64,000 nucleotides of DNA from Candidatus Flexifilum breve (GTDB lineage: Bacteria; Chloroflexota; Anaerolineae; Aggregatilineales; Phototrophicaceae). The DNA is taken from the NCBI GenBank assembly GCA_016717205.1, contig JADKGC010000001.1, positions 806,001 to 870,000 of the forward strand. Reading direction: 5' to 3'. The notes under the pieces are model-generated. The model was not told the origin of the DNA. It worked only from the letters and a program-made list of their open reading frames with translations, and searched no databases. A program made the translations under genes and the position numbers. Of the stretch, positions 61,584 to 64,000 are shown in pieces (within the stretch, counting starts at the first letter, position 1; each line of letters begins with the position of its first letter).

Positions 61584-61780
61584 TCAGGTCGGCGGCGGCT
61601 TGATCGGCATGCGCGGCGGCGCAGTGCGCCACATGAGATCGATGTCGGCGGGTGTCAAGCCATACGCCGCGTTGACCAGATCGGACAGGCGGCGCTCGAG
61701 TATTTCCGTTTCCCGATCCGCCGAACTGATCAGCTCGGTACCCTGCGCGGAGAGCAACACCGCCGTTCCGGCTTTGCCCT
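61584..61780 (-). pseudogene. C-terminal remnant of a restriction-type DNA methyltransferase
   Basis: On the minus strand the frame reads ETEILERRLSDLVNAAYGLT followed by PADIDLMWRTAPPRMPIKPP and a TGA at 61584. This ending (LV..AYGLT..EI.LMW.TAPPRMP) is characteristic of Eco57I-class restriction-modification methyltransferases. The frame is blocked at about 61781, and nothing of the catalytic part remains. Confidence 0.55.
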
Positions 61781-61886
61781 ACTTCCGAGGTCATTCCACA
61801 AATTCAACAATTAGGCAAACCAACTGTCCACGGTGTCACTAGGGTGCTTGACTGTCCGAGTGGGTTCTACTCAGCGCGTATTAGCG

Positions 61887-61910
61887 ACTGATGCTATAAT
61901 AGACATCAGT
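61887..61910 (+). promoter_or_regulatory. Operator-like dyad enclosing a -10 box
   Basis: ACTGATG (61887-61893) and CATCAGT (61904-61910) are perfect inverted arms with a 10-bp spacer that contains TATAAT (61895-61900). A protein bound here would block the promoter of the winged-helix gene just downstream, which suggests autoregulation. Confidence 0.6.
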
Positions 61911-61941
61911 TCTAATCATAGTCCAAAACGTGGATACACAC

Positions 61942-62259
61942 ATGGATATTGAGCAGCTAAAAGCCCTACGGGCGAAACTGTTGGAACAGACTCCTCAAGC
62001 CCGCAAGATCATCGCTGTCCTATATGACACGGCTAATTGGACAACCCGCGACGAGATTGCCGCAAAGCTCAAGAAAACAAGACTCAACCCACACGATATA
62101 GGCTTGCTGGATCGGTTATCAGCGAACGACTTTGTCGAGATCAAGAAACGTGATTATCCGGGGCGTATCGGCTTTGAATTTATCTATCGTCTCAAAGCAG
62201 ATATACATCGCGGCTTGAATCTGCTTCGACAGTTTCAACGTTCCAAAGTAAATCGTTAA
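61942..62259 (+). CDS. Small winged-helix DNA-binding protein
   Basis: A 105-residue protein from the ATG at 61942 (a GTG at 61930 is possible). The order ARKIIAVLYDTANWTTRDEI, AKLKKTRLNPHDIGLLDRLS and FVEIKKRDYPGRIGFEFIYR fits a winged helix with a basic wing. It is 45 bases ahead of the ATPase gene on the same strand and has a dyad over its -10, so it probably represses itself and the downstream genes. Confidence 0.6.
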   Translation: MDIEQLKALRAKLLEQTPQARKIIAVLYDTANWTTRDEIAAKLKKTRLNPHDIGLLDRLSANDFVEIKKRDYPGRIGFEFIYRLKADIHRGLNLLRQFQRSKVNR

Positions 62260-62304
62260 CCAACGTTACTCATCCGCTCTCTCACGAAGATTGGACATGT
62301 ACGC

Positions 62305-63687
62305 ATGCAGAGCAGAATCGCCTTTTACGCATATTCGTCCCACAACATTGCAACTTCATTTACAGTTCAAAATGCAATTGAAGCAATCAACAGTAGCACC
62401 AGGGAAATAACAGTAATTGATTGGGCAACGATGGACAATTCAGGGAAATTCATCATCCCTGAAATCTGCAATCAAATTGATGATGCAGACCTATTCTTAT
62501 GTGACTTAACTGATCTGAATCAAAATGTACTCTTCGAATTAGGTTATGCCGTTGCAACGAGAAAGCGTGTTTGGGTTACAAGACAAGAAAACAAACAATG
62601 GCGAGATTTATTCTATCTTGAGCTGGGTCTGCTCGACACCTTGGGATACGTACCGTACTCCAACTATCGAGATATCATTGACCGTTTCCTTCAGGACATG
62701 CCGCACCATGATCTTGACTTGAATATCTATAACCAGAAGATCGAACCAGTCAAACAGCGCATCAAAGAACCTAAGTTGTTATTCCTCAAAAGTCCGGCTA
62801 GTACCCCTTCTGCAAGTTCTCTCAATCGACTATTGATGAAATCGAAGTTTCGAGATGTTTTGGCTACAGACGATCCACTTGAGACAAGCGTCCGTTCATT
62901 TGAATGGTACATCGAGAATCTATTGTCATCATTCGCGGTGATTTCTGAATTCTCATCTCCACCCTTCGATAGCAAAAACGCGAAATACGGTTTCATATCT
63001 GGCCTAGCTTATGGAATGAACAAGCTACCGCTTTTGATTGCACAAGGCCCTTTCGACGCGCCTTTTGATTACAAAGATTCCTTATATACATATACAGACG
63101 AAACTGAGCGAGACGCTTATGTTACTGAGTGGCTTGAACGCAAGCAAACCCAGTATGACAAACAGCTACAAACCTACAAGCGATATCGAAGACAGCAACA
63201 ACGCTTAGAAGAAAGACAAGCTCTTCGAAACATTAATCTCGGTGAGTACGAAGCTGAATTGGAACGAGATCAACTGGTGCATTATTTCGTCCAAACTGAC
63301 AGCTTCAACCAAGCTCTGCGTAATGCTACATACATTATCTTCAGTGGAAGAAAAGGAAGTGGAAAAACTGCGAATTTTCTTCGATTAGCGCAACACATGC
63401 GTGATGCAAAAAGCGAGAATAATTTCGTTTGCGTGATTAAACCTTTGACGTACGATATAAGCGGTGTATTTCAGTTATACAAGTCTCAGCTATATAACTC
63501 GGTAAAGATGCATGTCATGGAGACTCTCTGGAAATTTCTCATCTATACTGAATTAGCTCGAGACCTACGTGAACACCTTGATGAAAAACCCGAGCAACTA
63601 CTCTCTTCTGAGGAAAAGCACCTCATAAGTTTCGTTGATAGGACCGATTACATAAAGGATGACTTCACCATAAGACTAGATGCATGA
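62305..63687 (+). CDS. TIR-like/nucleotide-hydrolase domain plus P-loop ATPase, N-terminal part
   Basis: A 460-residue protein. Residues about 1-140 resemble TIR-like or nucleoside deoxyribosyltransferase-like folds (DADLFLCDLTDLNQNVLFEL, GYAVATRKRVWV). A second similar domain lies at about 180-260 (DSKNAKYGFISGLAYGMNKL). A coiled segment follows (about 280-320). The P-loop IIFSGRKGSGKTANFL sits at about 345-360. The frame stops at 63687 before any Walker B motif. The next frame, starting in an ATGA overlap, supplies one. The set resembles Sll1717-type P-loop ATPases, which are linked to defence. A split or frameshifted gene is likely. Confidence 0.7.
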   Translation: MQSRIAFYAYSSHNIATSFTVQNAIEAINSSTREITVIDWATMDNSGKFIIPEICNQIDDADLFLCDLTDLNQNVLFELGYAVATRKRVWVTRQENKQWRDLFYLELGLLDTLGYVPYSNYRDIIDRFLQDMPHHDLDLNIYNQKIEPVKQRIKEPKLLFLKSPASTPSASSLNRLLMKSKFRDVLATDDPLETSVRSFEWYIENLLSSFAVISEFSSPPFDSKNAKYGFISGLAYGMNKLPLLIAQGPFDAPFDYKDSLYTYTDETERDAYVTEWLERKQTQYDKQLQTYKRYRRQQQRLEERQALRNINLGEYEAELERDQLVHYFVQTDSFNQALRNATYIIFSGRKGSGKTANFLRLAQHMRDAKSENNFVCVIKPLTYDISGVFQLYKSQLYNSVKMHVMETLWKFLIYTELARDLREHLDEKPEQLLSSEEKHLISFVDRTDYIKDDFTIRLDA

Positions 63688-64000
63688 TTCAAAGTTATCG
63701 ATCCAAACTTCCGAGTTCACCAACCTCACCTACACAACAAATGGAGGTACTGAGTGAAGTCTTGCACAATGAGATCATCAGTCAACTTAGGGTGATTCTA
63801 GGTGGTGCACTCTATGAAATGGATAGAGTAAACATCCTAATCGACAATCTGGATAAGCCGTGGAGTAAAAATGAAGATCTTTCAGCACTATCACTCTTTT
63901 TGTTTGGACTACTAAATGTAGTGGAACGCATATCAATAGAGTTTAGTGTCGGCGGAAAGCGCAAGACGGTACCTGTATCCTTAACGGTATTTATCAGAGC
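63684..64000 (+). CDS. P-loop ATPase, continuation with Walker B (partial at window edge)
   Basis: The ATG at 63684 overlaps the previous stop (ATGA). The frame (MIQSYRSKLPSSPT...) is open to the end of the window and contains YEMDRVNILIDNLDKPW, a Walker B-like strand of the type expected in the ATPase whose Walker A is in the previous frame. Either two coupled subunits or one gene broken by a frameshift. The C-terminus lies outside the window. Confidence 0.6.
   Translation, partial: MIQSYRSKLPSSPTSPTQQMEVLSEVLHNEIISQLRVILGGALYEMDRVNILIDNLDKPWSKNEDLSALSLFLFGLLNVVERISIEFSVGGKRKTVPVSLTVFIR

Overview
The window looks like chromosome of a Chloroflexota bacterium (Anaerolineae-like). This is an inference from gene style, not from a marker gene: there is no rRNA, and I recognised no tRNA. 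The clues are very large kinase/NTPase/WD40 fusions, secreted PD40 (TolB-like) propellers, Thr/Pro-rich extracellular linkers, non-cellulosomal cohesin/dockerin proteins, XisH/XisI, TIR/FGE-sulfatase fusions and many decaying insertion sequences.

Layout. 0-3.9 kb is an eroded defence locus: a SNF2-type helicase with a DUF3883 tail, preceded by a broken hsdM start. 4.1-10.05 kb looks like an integrative element, with an XRE repressor, a divergent small protein, a winged-helix replication-like protein, a membrane protein and a large serine recombinase preceded by elaborate dyads. 10.07-17.6 kb is a minus-strand set of secreted cohesin/dockerin proteins, including a membrane-anchored cohesin-like protein, a frameshifted gene and two paralogues with nearly identical 3' halves. 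18.1-22.7 kb is one 1549-residue protein (degenerate kinase, LuxR HTH, nSTAND NTPase, 14 WD40 repeats). 22.8-30.8 kb is a tight four-gene surface operon (SH3-like protein, TIR-TM protein, PD40 protein, PD40-subtilisin-SH3 protein) whose members share domains in a chain. 31.7-37.6 kb holds XisI/XisH, an unknown protein, a VirD4/HerA-like ATPase and a TPR protein.

37.9-40.4 kb is a wreckage zone: a frameshifted transposase, the tail of a second serine recombinase, and an IS5-type element with TAA target duplication. 40.5-56.2 kb is visibly more AT-rich and appears to be an acquired biosynthetic island. It has five short-chain dehydrogenase paralogues, three with damaged motifs, around an IS graveyard. 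Next to them is a ten-gene minus-strand operon that starts with GTP cyclohydrolase II and GTP cyclohydrolase I and continues with an FAD oxidoreductase, a DegT aminotransferase, a PLP decarboxylase, a flavin split-barrel protein, two methyltransferases (one NNMT-like), a membrane-anchored terpene-cyclase-like toroid and a nucleoside deaminase. I know no described cluster with this set, and it is the best candidate here for an undescribed system.

56.6-64 kb holds a TIR-FGE-sulfatase protein, two degenerate related transposases, a coxB remnant cut by a 105-bp dispersed repeat (second copy at 32.9 kb), a cytochrome c lipoprotein, the tail of a restriction-type methyltransferase, and a winged-helix regulator with an overlapping dyad/-10 upstream of a split TIR-like/P-loop ATPase that runs off the window.
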